The notes under the pieces: model-generated
What the model was told of the DNA's origin: nothing
What the model saw: only the letters and a program-made list of their open reading frames with translations
The model's database searches: none
Translations under genes and position numbers: made by a program
Source: Acidobacteriota bacterium
Lineage (GTDB): Bacteria; Acidobacteriota; Terriglobia; Bryobacterales; Bryobacteraceae
Length of the DNA stretch: 64,000 nucleotides
Reading direction: 5' to 3'
Assembly: GCA_016870995.1 (NCBI GenBank)
Contig: VFZU01000006.1
Span: 50,944-114,943, forward strand
Shown here: positions 15,798 through 24,636 of the stretch, piece after piece
Layout of the letters: each line of letters starts with the position of its first letter
Position numbering within the stretch: position 1 is the stretch's first letter

Positions 15798-15969
15798 CAG
15801 GTCGGACCCTTCTTCCCCTAGTGCTGTGACCGATTGGAAGAATTCCTTTTGTAACCAAACTTGGCGCGGGCATCACGTCTCGTGAAGTTCCAGATGATTC
15901 GGGTTTGACTCCGATCTATTTAACGGTTCCAAGCCTTGACTTGGTTGCGGAGCGATTTCAGGTCGGACC
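15798..15969. repeat. 11-base direct repeat bracketing the right end of cassette B
   Basis: CAGGTCGGACC occurs at 15798-15808 and 15959-15969. The second copy ends exactly where similarity to the DUF1080 gene begins. The interval 15697-15958 has no convincing gene. It could be a recombination scar or chance. Confidence 0.45.
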
Positions 15970-16677
15970 AAGATCGACCGTGCAAAACTCGACGGCGGCA
16001 AACTCATCATCCAGTTCTCCCCCACCATCACCTGGGAACTCACTTCCCCTGCCAAAGGAAAAATCGAAGGCATCGAGAAGCGCGCGAGCGGCGACGGCCC
16101 CACCATCGCCGGCGTCACCGCCCCCACCCGCGACCGCCCCATGCCGAAAAAGTGGTCCAAGCCTCAGCCCCTTCTCAACGGCAAAGACCTCACCGGTTGG
16201 GAACCCATCGGCAATGTTGCCAACAACAAGTGGGTCTTCCGCGACGGCAAGCGCGGACCTTCTGCTGCCAACATCAAGACCACCGAGAAATTCCAGGATT
16301 TCCAGCGCCACATCGCAGTCAACTGCCCCGACCACGGCAACTCCGGCATCGATCTCCGCGGCCGCTACGAAATCCAGGTGGGCACCGAAGGCGGCAAGCT
16401 CCCTGACCACGAAATGGGCGCGATCTACAGCCACTACCCGCCCCCGCCCAACGACCTCAACCTCGGCAAGTGGACCAGCTTCGACGTCACCTTCGTCGGC
16501 CGTCGCGTCACCGTCCTCCGAGACGGAAAGGTCTACCACGACAACGTCGAAATCCCCGGCCGCACTGGCGGCGCTCTCGATAGCAACGAATCAGAACCCG
16601 GCCCCTTCTTCCTCCAGGGCGACCACCACGGCGTCATCCGCTACCGCAACATCACAGTCTCGGTCCCCAAGAAATAA
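15970..16677 (+). pseudogene. 5'-truncated second copy of the DUF1080 gene
   Basis: Corresponds to the complete gene from about 13559 to 14299. The frame is open from 15940 but has no start codon before ATG 16141. That ATG would give 178 residues without signal peptide or N-terminal domain. The first 170 bases are clearly diverged from the complete copy, the rest almost identical. One 33-base deletion (from after RDG) removed 11 codons between two CGACGGC repeats of the full copy. Substitutions include IYLRG to IDLRG and PTGG to RTGG. Probably non-functional debris of the recombination that brought in cassette B. Confidence 0.78.
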
Positions 16678-16894
16678 CTCGCGCTCGACTTTGCATTCGC
16701 AGTGAAGGGCTTCAACTCCCTCCCTGCGAATTTGCCACGCCTTTTCGCCCCTTCAATATCTTTGGCGAAAATCGGATTCCCCAAGACTTCCCGGAATGCC
16801 TCGACGGCGTTCACAAATTATTTCTCCCGTTAATCCAACAACTTGCGCCACCCCGAGTTCGGATTCGCCTCCTCGTTTGCTAACTTGCCAATCG

Positions 16895-16920
16895 AGGAGG
16901 CGCTTCTGCGCCTCCTTTTT
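16895..16920 (+). terminator. Rho-independent terminator
   Basis: AGGAGGCGC (16895-16903), loop TTCT, GCGCCTCCT (16908-16916), then TTTT. Perfect 9-base stem. It ends transcription coming from the DUF1080 remnant side, 28 bases before the next gene. The rest of 16678-16894 shows nothing recognisable. Confidence 0.8.
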
Positions 16921-16947
16921 CATTTCACAAAAAGGATCAACCCCATC

Positions 16948-17613
16948 ATGACTTCGCTAGCTCAATTCAAGGCCAACCGCGCCAATGCAAAAAAATCCAC
17001 CGGCCCCAGCACCACCGCTGGCAAACAGAAATCGGCAAAGAACTCCCTCAGCCACGGCCTCAATGCCTCTGCCGAAACTCTCTTTGCCTCCAACCCAAAA
17101 GAACGCGAACACTACATGCAACTCCGCGCACAACTCCACGCGCAACTTCTCCCCTATGGCCCTGCCGAAGAACTCGTCTTCGAACAATACGCCTACTCCA
17201 GTTTCCAAATCGTCCGTGCTCAGCGCTTTGAATCCGAAGCCCAGGATCGCTGGCTCGCCAACCCGGAGAACCAGATCTTCTTCATCCAGATGGAACGCAT
17301 CGTCAAACAGGGTGCCCTCTTCGAGCGCCGAGCCGCCAAAGCGTTCAAGCAACTTTCCCAACTCCAGCTCGATCGATTCGCCTCCATCGAAATGCACGCC
17401 GAGCTGGAAACCGTCGAGCTTGAAACCCACATTTCACCGGCACTTCCCTGCGCCAAGCTCCGCACTCACGAGCTCAAGCAGGAAGACGCCCTGTACCTCG
17501 GCCTCACCGTCTTCCACGACCGCAAATTGCAAAACAACGAAACGAACCCAATCCCTTCCACCCGCATCCAACCAATCAGCGATAATAAGCAAAGAGAACA
17601 CGAAAACAAATGA
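16948..17613 (+). CDS. Acidobacterial AN..STGP..GK..S..N...HGL family protein, unknown function
   Basis: 221 residues from ATG 16948 with AAAGGA upstream. The N-terminus FKANRANAKKSTGP, then GKQKSAKNSLSHGLNA, is a short motif I associate with many hypothetical proteins of acidobacteria. The remainder is helical and charged (coiled-coil-like, about residues 60-150). No signal peptide or catalytic motif. The family motif resembles a small DNA- or RNA-binding element, but no function is established. Overlaps the DUF1385 gene by 4 bases (ATGA), so it is probably in one operon with the prfA region. Confidence 0.65.
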   Translation: MTSLAQFKANRANAKKSTGPSTTAGKQKSAKNSLSHGLNASAETLFASNPKEREHYMQLRAQLHAQLLPYGPAEELVFEQYAYSSFQIVRAQRFESEAQDRWLANPENQIFFIQMERIVKQGALFERRAAKAFKQLSQLQLDRFASIEMHAELETVELETHISPALPCAKLRTHELKQEDALYLGLTVFHDRKLQNNETNPIPSTRIQPISDNKQREHENK

Positions 17614-18614
17614 ACTGGAAGTTTTTCTGGCGCTTGAACGCCCACGTGCAACTCGCGCCCATCCTTGAGTCCGGCGAAGAAACCCTCATCGGCGGCCAGG
17701 CCGTCATGGAGGGCGTCATGATGCGTGCGCCTCATTCCTACTGCGTCGCAGTCCGCAAGTCGAATGGTGAAATCGTCACCGAAACGGCTCCCCTTGGCAA
17801 AGTCAGTGACAAGTACCCCATCTTCAAATATCCCGTTCTCCGCGGCCTCGGCACCCTCGGCCAGGCGATGAGCCTCGGCATGAAGGCCCTCAAGTTCTCG
17901 GCCGACGTCCAACTGGCGGAAGAAGATGCGAAAAAACAAAACGAAGCCAATCCCGGCAAAAAAGGCCCCACCGAAATGCCCGCTTGGGCCATGGCCGGCC
18001 AGCTAGCCTTCAGCCTCATCTTCTTCATCGTGCTCTACAAGTTCGTCCCGCTCTGGCTCACCGAACAGCTCAAGAACAGCTACCCCATCATCGAGAACCG
18101 TATCCTGTTCAATCTCGTCGATGGCGTCATCCGCATCCTGATCTTCCTCGGTTTCCTCTACGGCATCTCCCGCGCCAATGACATCAAACGCGTGTTTCAG
18201 TATCACGGCGCAGAACACAAGGTCGTGTTCAACTACGAGTCCGGCAAAGAAGTCAACATCGCCAACGCCCAGAGCTTCGTCACCTTCCATCCTCGCTGCG
18301 GCACCAGCTTCCTCATCGTCGTCATGTTGATCTCGATGGTGCTTTACATGTTCCTGCCCTTCGATACGATGCTCGGCAAGTTCCTGGCCCGCATCGCCCT
18401 GCTGCCCGTCGTGGCCGGCCTCAGCTACGAGCTCATCCGCTACGCTGCAAAAAACAAAGGCAGCCTCCTCACTCTTCTCGCTGCCCCCGGTCTTTGGCTG
18501 CAGCGCATCACCACCCAACCTCCCGACGATTCGCAAGCCGAGATCGCCATCCACGCCCTCAAGGGCGCAATGGAGCTCGAAAAGTCTCAAGGCGGCGATC
18601 TCGTAATCGCATAA
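17610..18614 (+). CDS. DUF1385 (YqhQ-like) membrane protein
   Basis: 334 residues. Characteristic N-terminus [19 protein letters not shown] and conserved [15 protein letters not shown] and [10 protein letters not shown] motifs. About four membrane helices follow residue 128. The family lies beside prfA/prmC in many bacteria, exactly as here (10 bases to prfA), and function is unresolved. Starts at ATG 17610 overlapping the previous stop. Confidence 0.88.
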   Translation: MNWKFFWRLNAHVQLAPILESGEETLIGGQAVMEGVMMRAPHSYCVAVRKSNGEIVTETAPLGKVSDKYPIFKYPVLRGLGTLGQAMSLGMKALKFSADVQLAEEDAKKQNEANPGKKGPTEMPAWAMAGQLAFSLIFFIVLYKFVPLWLTEQLKNSYPIIENRILFNLVDGVIRILIFLGFLYGISRANDIKRVFQYHGAEHKVVFNYESGKEVNIANAQSFVTFHPRCGTSFLIVVMLISMVLYMFLPFDTMLGKFLARIALLPVVAGLSYELIRYAAKNKGSLLTLLAAPGLWLQRITTQPPDDSQAEIAIHALKGAMELEKSQGGDLVIA

Positions 18615-18624
18615 AACGAACCCA

Positions 18625-19701
18625 ATGGCCCGCATACCTACTGAAAAGCTCAACGAGATTGAGCAACGCTTCGAACAACTGAACGCCGACATGGCGAACC
18701 CCGAGATCATCGCCGATCCCGACAAGTACCGCAAAACTGCCAAGACCGTCGTCGACCTCGAAGATGTCGTTCAGGCTTTCCGTCGCTGGAAGAATCTCAC
18801 CTCCCGCTACGAACAGGCCAAGCCCATGGTCATGGACCCCGATCCCGACATGGCCGAAATGGCCCGCATGGAACTGGCCGAAATCGAACCCGAACTCCCC
18901 AAGTTCGAAGAGGAACTGCAAGTCCTCCTCATCCCGAAAGATCCCAACGACCTCAAGGACGTCGTCCTCGAAATCCATGCCGGAGCCGGTGGCGACGAAG
19001 CCAGCTTGTTCGCTGCCGAAATGCTCCGCATGTACACCCGCTATGCCGAACTCGTGGGTTGGAAGGTCGAAATTCTCGACATCTCCGAATCCGGTGCCGG
19101 TGGCATGAAGTCTGTCTCCGCCATCATCTCTGGCAAAAAGGTCTACTCGATCATGAAGTACGAAGGTGGCGTCCACCGCGTACAGCGTGTTCCCGCTACC
19201 GAAGCCCAGGGCCGCATCCATACCTCAACGGTCTCCGTTGCGGTTCTGCCCGAAGCTGACGAAGTCGAAGTCCACATCGAAAACAAAGACCTCCGTATCG
19301 ACACGTTCTGTTCCTCAGGTCCTGGCGGTCAGTCGGTCAACACCACGTATTCCGCTGTCCGCATCACGCACATTCCCACCGGCGTTGTCGTCTCCATGCA
19401 GGACGAAAAATCGCAGATCAAGAATCGTGAAAAGGCCATGCGCGTCCTTCGGTCCCGTCTCTATGAGCTTGAAATGGAAAAGCAGAACGCCGCTTTGTCG
19501 AGCGAGCGCAAGTCCATGGTCGGCTCCGGCGATCGCAGCGAGAAGATCCGCACCTACAACTTCAAAGAGAACCGCGTCACCGACCACCGCATTGGCCTCA
19601 CCATCCACCAGCTCGATCAGGTCATGGAAGGCAAGCTCGAGCCCTTCATCAGCGCTCTCACCGCCCACTACAACGCGGAGAAGATCAAGAGTGTCGCCTG
19701 A
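18625..19701 (+). CDS. prfA: Peptide chain release factor 1
   Basis: 358 residues, standard length. The GGQ loop that triggers peptidyl-tRNA hydrolysis is at residues 234-236 (GPGGQSVNT), with [13 protein letters not shown] just before it. Recognises UAA and UAG. Followed with an 11-base overlap by prmC, whose product methylates this Gln. Confidence 0.97.
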   Translation: MARIPTEKLNEIEQRFEQLNADMANPEIIADPDKYRKTAKTVVDLEDVVQAFRRWKNLTSRYEQAKPMVMDPDPDMAEMARMELAEIEPELPKFEEELQVLLIPKDPNDLKDVVLEIHAGAGGDEASLFAAEMLRMYTRYAELVGWKVEILDISESGAGGMKSVSAIISGKKVYSIMKYEGGVHRVQRVPATEAQGRIHTSTVSVAVLPEADEVEVHIENKDLRIDTFCSSGPGGQSVNTTYSAVRITHIPTGVVVSMQDEKSQIKNREKAMRVLRSRLYELEMEKQNAALSSERKSMVGSGDRSEKIRTYNFKENRVTDHRIGLTIHQLDQVMEGKLEPFISALTAHYNAEKIKSVA

Positions 19702-20533
19702 TCTCACTATCGGTCAGGCTCTGATGCAGGGCATCAAACTCCTCACCGACGAGAAGATCGATCCTCCAAGGCTGACAGCAGAACTTCTGCTCATGCACGC
19801 GCTCCGCAAGGAGCGCGTTTTCCTTTTCAGCCACTCCGCCGATCCACTGCCCGAACTCGCCTGGATCCACTATGGCCGCTACCTGCACGAGCGCATCGCA
19901 GGCAAGCCCGTCCAGTACATCACCGGCCATCAGGAATTCTTCACCCGCAACTTCAAGGTCCAACCCGGCGTCCTGATCCCACGACCCGAAACCGAGCACC
20001 TCATCGAATACACGCTCAATCTCCCCAAGCCCATCGGCGTCATCGCAGACGCCGGCGTCGGCTCCGGGGCAATCTGCGTCACCCTCGCCGCCGAACTCCG
20101 CCAGCCCGTCATCGGTCTCGACCTCAGCCCAACGGCTCTCGAAGTCGCCCGCCAAAACGCCGCTGAGCACAAAGCGAACGTCCACTTCATTCAGTCCAAC
20201 TGGCTCTCCGCCCTTCGGCCAAACTCTCTCGACCTCCTTGTCTCAAACCCTCCCTACATCGCTCTCACCGACAAGCCAACCCTCCAGCGCGAAGTCCGCG
20301 ACCACGAGCCAGACCTTGCGCTCTTCGCCGGCGACGACGGCCAGGACGCCTACCGGATCCTGGAACAACAAGCCCGCCAGGTCCTCAAGCCCGGCTGCCG
20401 CATCCTCCTTGAAATCGGAGCCCTCTCCACCCGCGACCTCTTCTCTAACTGGAATGAAATCGAAGTCCAAAACGACCTCTCCGGCCGCCCCTGCCTCCTC
20501 ACCGCGGTTCTCCCCGAGGGGCGTGCGGAATGA
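19691..20533 (+). CDS. prmC: Release factor glutamine methyltransferase
   Basis: 280 residues from GTG 19691 ([14 protein letters not shown]), which overlaps prfA by 11 bases. Upstream in-frame codons lie inside prfA. N-terminal helical domain, then a SAM-binding Rossmann fold ([17 protein letters not shown]) and the catalytic NPPY at residues 186-189. It N5-methylates the GGQ glutamine of release factors. The prfA-prmC coupling supports the call. Confidence 0.94.
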   Translation: MSPDLTIGQALMQGIKLLTDEKIDPPRLTAELLLMHALRKERVFLFSHSADPLPELAWIHYGRYLHERIAGKPVQYITGHQEFFTRNFKVQPGVLIPRPETEHLIEYTLNLPKPIGVIADAGVGSGAICVTLAAELRQPVIGLDLSPTALEVARQNAAEHKANVHFIQSNWLSALRPNSLDLLVSNPPYIALTDKPTLQREVRDHEPDLALFAGDDGQDAYRILEQQARQVLKPGCRILLEIGALSTRDLFSNWNEIEVQNDLSGRPCLLTAVLPEGRAE

Positions 20534-21318
20534 AGCGCACATTCCTGGTCCTGTTCTTCCAGGCCCAGTTCGTAGCGCACGCTCAATCGGAGTCTCCAGA
20601 TTGGCTAAAGGCCATTCTTCCGGCACAAGCACAGGTGATTGAAGCCGCTGAGATCAAGACACTAAAGCAGCGCTCCCGACTCATGGTCCTTTGGATGCTT
20701 CGCCCAGAAAAAGTGCTGCTTCGAGATCGACTTGATCGGGGCTGTGGTGAAGGAGTCTATGGTTCCCACTGGAGCGGTCCCGGCCGACTTTCCCTTGTAG
20801 ACCAATCAAGACACGTCATCCTCAACACGATCTCAATTCAAGGCTCCAACTTTGGTGAAGACAGAAAAGAAGATCGCTTCAGCCTGCCGTTTTGGGTTTC
20901 GAAGGATGCCTATGAAGTACCTCATCCAGACAAGAACAATGAAGGAATTCCCCACATCCTAAAGCTCCGCGACCTGACAGGGGAAGGTATCGAAGGTCAA
21001 TTCCTTCTTTTCGAATACCAAGCCTGTGGCCTACCCGTGGCCTCAATCCTCGGATATAGCTCCAGGACCGACAAAGTCCTTCAATATCGATATCAGCAAC
21101 GCTTCAACTCTGATCCTCTGAAGAGTGGATTCTGGCTATCCCAAACTTTCAGAATGAAGCAGCGCCGCCCCGGCCTCTGGGCTCACACCTGGGACCCGGG
21201 CCACGGTTGTGACTGTGTGATTCAGGACCGAGTCACCTTCGATCCCAGGCGCCAGACCTTTCTCGTCCACTCCACTTCTAAACCCAATTTGCCCACCCCA
21301 AAGAAGGCAGGCAAATGA
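20530..21318 (+). CDS. Secreted protein of unknown function
   Basis: 262 residues, ATGA overlap with prmC and with dinB on either side. A probable signal peptide (FLVLFFQAQFVAHAQS) is followed by a mature domain containing two Cys pairs (RGCGEG; HGCDCV) and FEYQACGLP. No family recognised. Codon use is less C-ending than the neighbours', so it may be a later arrival in this operon. Its place between prmC and dinB does not suggest a shared pathway. Confidence 0.65.
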   Translation: MKRTFLVLFFQAQFVAHAQSESPDWLKAILPAQAQVIEAAEIKTLKQRSRLMVLWMLRPEKVLLRDRLDRGCGEGVYGSHWSGPGRLSLVDQSRHVILNTISIQGSNFGEDRKEDRFSLPFWVSKDAYEVPHPDKNNEGIPHILKLRDLTGEGIEGQFLLFEYQACGLPVASILGYSSRTDKVLQYRYQQRFNSDPLKSGFWLSQTFRMKQRRPGLWAHTWDPGHGCDCVIQDRVTFDPRRQTFLVHSTSKPNLPTPKKAGK

Positions 21319-22547
21319 AAACCATCTTCCACATCGACATGGACGCCTTCTTCGTCTCTGTCGAAGAACTCCTCGACCCCACACTCAAAGGCAAGCCCGT
21401 CATCGTTGGCGGCAAGGGCACGGAGCGCGGCGTCGTCTCAGCCGCTAGCTACGAAGCCCGCAAGTACGGCATCCATTCCGCCATGCCGCTCCGCACCGCC
21501 CAACAGCTCTGTCCCCACGCCATCTTCCTCGATGGCCACATGCACCTATACAAGGAGTACTCCGACAAAGTCGAAGCCGTCCTTCGCACCTTCTCGCCCC
21601 TCGTAGACATGGCCTCAATCGACGAAGCCTACATGGACATGACTGGCTGCGAACGCCTCTTCGGTCCACCTCTGCAAGCCGCCCACCGCCTCCACCAGGC
21701 AATCACCGACAAGACCGGCCTCAACTCTTCGATCGGCATTTCTACCAGCCGCCTCGTCAGCAAAATCGCCTCAGACCAGGCCAAGCGCAACGGCATCCTC
21801 TGGATCCTTCCCGGCACCGAGGCCAACTGGCTCGCCCCCCTGGAAGTCAAGCGCATCCCCGGCGTCGGCAAAGTCACCGAAAAGCAGCTCGCCACCATCG
21901 GCATCAAGCGGATCGGCGACCTTGCGCAGCTCGACGAGAAGTTTCTTATGGACCGCTTCGGCAAGTTGGGCCTCGCCCTCTCAGGCAAAGCTCACGGCAA
22001 GGACGCAGGCGGCTGGTTCGACACCGAGATCGGCTCAAATGACGATCCGAAATCCATCTCCCACGAACACACCTTCAACGAAGACACGAGCGACTTCACC
22101 ACCCTGCGTGCCACTCTCGTCCGCCTTTGCGAAAAGGTCATGAAGCGCCTCCGCGATCATGGTCTCCACGCTCGCACGACCCAACTAAAGCTCCGCTTCG
22201 AAGGTTTCGAAACCATCACTCGAGCCAAATCTCTGGCAGACCCCACTGACATCGACCGCGACATCGTCGACGCCATCCTCCAGCTCTTTGAGTCCAACTA
22301 TCCGAAAGGTCGCAAGGTCCGCCTACTCGGCGTCCACGTGGGCCAGTTCACAACCACCACACCACAACCCAATCTCCTCACCGGGCAGGATGATCACAAA
22401 TGGCGCAGTGCCCTGAAAGCAGCCGACAAGCTAAAGGACAAATTCGGCCAGGACACCCTCCACCTCGGTGGTGCACTCAAAGGCATTTATAAAGACCGCG
22501 TCCACGAAGCCGCTCCCAAAGACCCCATCCGGAAACCAAAGCAGTGA
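21315..22547 (+). CDS. dinB: DNA polymerase IV (Y-family translesion polymerase)
   Basis: 410 residues. Opens with IFHIDMDAFFVSVEE, which supplies catalytic Asp residues, and the second acidic motif is ASIDEAYMDMTG. A helix-hairpin-helix follows (LEVKRIPGVGKVTEKQLA), then the little-finger domain. It copies past damaged bases. Translationally coupled to the upstream gene (ATGA). Confidence 0.95.
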   Translation: MKTIFHIDMDAFFVSVEELLDPTLKGKPVIVGGKGTERGVVSAASYEARKYGIHSAMPLRTAQQLCPHAIFLDGHMHLYKEYSDKVEAVLRTFSPLVDMASIDEAYMDMTGCERLFGPPLQAAHRLHQAITDKTGLNSSIGISTSRLVSKIASDQAKRNGILWILPGTEANWLAPLEVKRIPGVGKVTEKQLATIGIKRIGDLAQLDEKFLMDRFGKLGLALSGKAHGKDAGGWFDTEIGSNDDPKSISHEHTFNEDTSDFTTLRATLVRLCEKVMKRLRDHGLHARTTQLKLRFEGFETITRAKSLADPTDIDRDIVDAILQLFESNYPKGRKVRLLGVHVGQFTTTTPQPNLLTGQDDHKWRSALKAADKLKDKFGQDTLHLGGALKGIYKDRVHEAAPKDPIRKPKQ

Positions 22548-22555
22548 CCTCGCGC

Positions 22556-23635
22556 CTAGCAACTCGCGCGCACCAGCCCCCGAAAGATCTTATCTCTCGC
22601 GCTCTCCGTCTCGGCGGCAATCGAGCAACTCCCCCGGTAATTCATTCTGGCGGCAATCCGAACCCCATCCAGCACAAATTCCCAAGGGTCTTCGCCTCTG
22701 ACCTCGACACCCAGTCCCCAGGCCAGCGTTGCCATCGCCCTCGGAAAGTAATCCGCATCGTAGGGTGTCGCGTCTACCGAATACCACGCCGGCTCCTCCC
22801 ACTTTCCCTTCGTCAACAACCGGCCGCCCTCGCTCACGGCCTGCAGGCCACCCAGCCTCATTTGAGGCGCGTGACGCTGCAAGACGATCAGGTCGAAGGC
22901 CCGCAAGTAATCCCGCAGTCGTCCCGATTTCTCATATACCTCATGCCCTTCGAACGTCCGCATGAATATCATCGAGACATCACTGCTCTTGGGAAGCTCG
23001 TCCATCTCCACTGCTTCCCGGGCGCGAGCCAGAAAATCACTCAGGTTCTCGTACCCTTTCAATTCACCCTCAATCTTGTCCAGCAACAAAGCCGCTGTTT
23101 TGAGGATGGGCGTAACCCCGGGCTCTTCAGGAATCCCGATGAAGTGCATCACATGGCATCGCTGCCCCAAGACGATGGTCTGCACCAGCTCGCTGTCTGG
23201 CGTCGTGCCTTCGTCACGGCTCCGCACGAGATAACGGCGCCCACCGGGATTGATGATTCTCTTGCTTCGCCTGAGGATCTGGAACACCTTGCGCTCGTCC
23301 CGGCAGATCGCTTCTTCAAACTTCCGCTCGCCAAGCGATCCGCGAACGACTTCAACGTTCTCCACCTCCAGGGTTTCGAGGGTCGATTGCAGCCAGTCAG
23401 CCTCCGCCGCATCCCCGACACAGGTCACCAGCGTCGTGTCAGGCCGCGCGATTGCCAGCCCAACCGCGGGCAGGAATCCCTCCCGGCTGAGGTCAAGCAC
23501 AGGCGTGCCACAAACAATGAAGCGAAGCGGGACATCCCGTTCGATCACCTGCTCCTCAACCTTGGCCCGCTTAGCTTCAGGGTGGCGTTTCAGCCAGGCC
23601 TCTACCCATGCCGCAATGAGTTCGTCTTCACTCAA
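22556..23635 (-). CDS. Conserved-looking protein of unknown function coupled to fabD
   Basis: 359 residues, starting within the fabD stop (4-base overlap). No signal peptide or membrane helix. Strand-rich segments such as TLVTCVGDAAEADWL and KVFQILRRSKRIINPGGRRYL, and later FDLIVLQRHAPQMR, look like an alpha/beta fold, but no catalytic motif is recognisable. The C-terminal part (residues about 280-350) repeats short acidic/aromatic patterns. No function assigned. Coupling to fabD may be only positional. Convergent with dinB, 8 bases apart. Confidence 0.6.
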   Translation of the reverse strand: MSEDELIAAWVEAWLKRHPEAKRAKVEEQVIERDVPLRFIVCGTPVLDLSREGFLPAVGLAIARPDTTLVTCVGDAAEADWLQSTLETLEVENVEVVRGSLGERKFEEAICRDERKVFQILRRSKRIINPGGRRYLVRSRDEGTTPDSELVQTIVLGQRCHVMHFIGIPEEPGVTPILKTAALLLDKIEGELKGYENLSDFLARAREAVEMDELPKSSDVSMIFMRTFEGHEVYEKSGRLRDYLRAFDLIVLQRHAPQMRLGGLQAVSEGGRLLTKGKWEEPAWYSVDATPYDADYFPRAMATLAWGLGVEVRGEDPWEFVLDGVRIAARMNYRGSCSIAAETESARDKIFRGLVRASC

Positions 23636-24579
23636 GCTTCGCCTTCAATCGTTCGCGTCGCTTCGATCTGCACCCAGTCGCCAGGCAATCCAAAATTGAG
23701 CGGGACGATTGTGCTGTCAATGTTCTTCACGAGGCCACACAGCACCTTACCCGCGCCCACTTCCAGCGTGTGCGTCACACCTTGGCTCGCGAGGAATTGC
23801 ACAGTCTCCACCCAGCGCACTGGATTCGGTACCTGCTCGAACAGACCCTCCCGCGCATCCTCGCCACTCTGGATCACCCGCGCCTGCCAGTTGTTCACCA
23901 GCGGCACGCTCAACCCTGAGAACTTCGTCTCATCGAGATCTGCCTTCAGCATCACCTGCGCTGGTCGCATCAGCGGACAGTGGAACGGCGCACTGACCGG
24001 CAGCGGAACACACCGCTTTGCCCCGGCGGCCTTGGCCAGTTCCATGGCGCGGTCCACCGCAGCCTTGTGGCCTGCAATCACAATCTGGTCTGGCGAATTC
24101 AGGTTCGCCGCTGTCACTACTTCTCCCTGTGCCGCTTCGGCCAATACGCCATCAAGCGCAGCGATCGGCATCTTCAAGATGGCCGCCATCGCTCCCACTC
24201 CGGCCGGAACCGCTGCCTGCATATACTGGCCCCGCTTGCGAACCAGCCGCAACGCATCGGCAAAATCAAGGCTACCCGCCGCCACCAGTGCCGAATATTC
24301 ACCCAGGCTGTGCCCTGCGACGAAGGCCGGCTCCGGTGCGCCTATGCTCCTTAAGACTCTTAAACCTGCAATACTGGTTGCCACAAGCGCTGGTTGCGTG
24401 TTCTCTGTCTGTTTCAGGTCCTCTTCCGGACCCTCGAAGCATAGAGTCGACAACCGAAAGCCGAGAGCCTCGTCCGCCTCCTCAAACGCCGCCTTCGCCA
24501 CTTGGAATTCCGCCGCCAATTCTTTGCCCATGCCGGCAAACTGCGATCCCTGTCCGGGAAATAGATACGCAATCTTCAT
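23632..24579 (-). CDS. fabD: Malonyl-CoA:ACP transacylase
   Basis: 315 residues. PGQGSQFAGMG at the N-terminus and the active-site GHSLGEYSA (Ser91), with the catalytic His in APFHCPLM. Charges acyl carrier protein with malonate for fatty-acid synthesis. It stands apart from other fab genes here. A short C-terminal tail after residue 295 is slightly longer than in typical enzymes. Confidence 0.95.
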   Translation of the reverse strand: MKIAYLFPGQGSQFAGMGKELAAEFQVAKAAFEEADEALGFRLSTLCFEGPEEDLKQTENTQPALVATSIAGLRVLRSIGAPEPAFVAGHSLGEYSALVAAGSLDFADALRLVRKRGQYMQAAVPAGVGAMAAILKMPIAALDGVLAEAAQGEVVTAANLNSPDQIVIAGHKAAVDRAMELAKAAGAKRCVPLPVSAPFHCPLMRPAQVMLKADLDETKFSGLSVPLVNNWQARVIQSGEDAREGLFEQVPNPVRWVETVQFLASQGVTHTLEVGAGKVLCGLVKNIDSTIVPLNFGLPGDWVQIEATRTIEGEA

Positions 24580-24601
24580 GAAAAGTAACTTTTGCTCTCG
24601 C

Positions 24602-24627
24602 TACAATCATCTTAATCTCCGAAGGAG
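24602..24627 (+). promoter_or_regulatory. Probable -10 element and ribosome site for the RND gene
   Basis: TACAAT at 24602-24607 and GAAGGAG at 24621-24627, ten bases before TTG 24637. No convincing -35. The Shine-Dalgarno decides the TTG start of the pump gene. Confidence 0.4.
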
Positions 24628-24636
24628 TCCGTCCCC

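Noticed and set aside
16141..16677. Second DUF1080 as a functional 178-residue gene
   Set aside because: No signal peptide, N-terminal domain lost, internal deletion; listed as a remnant.
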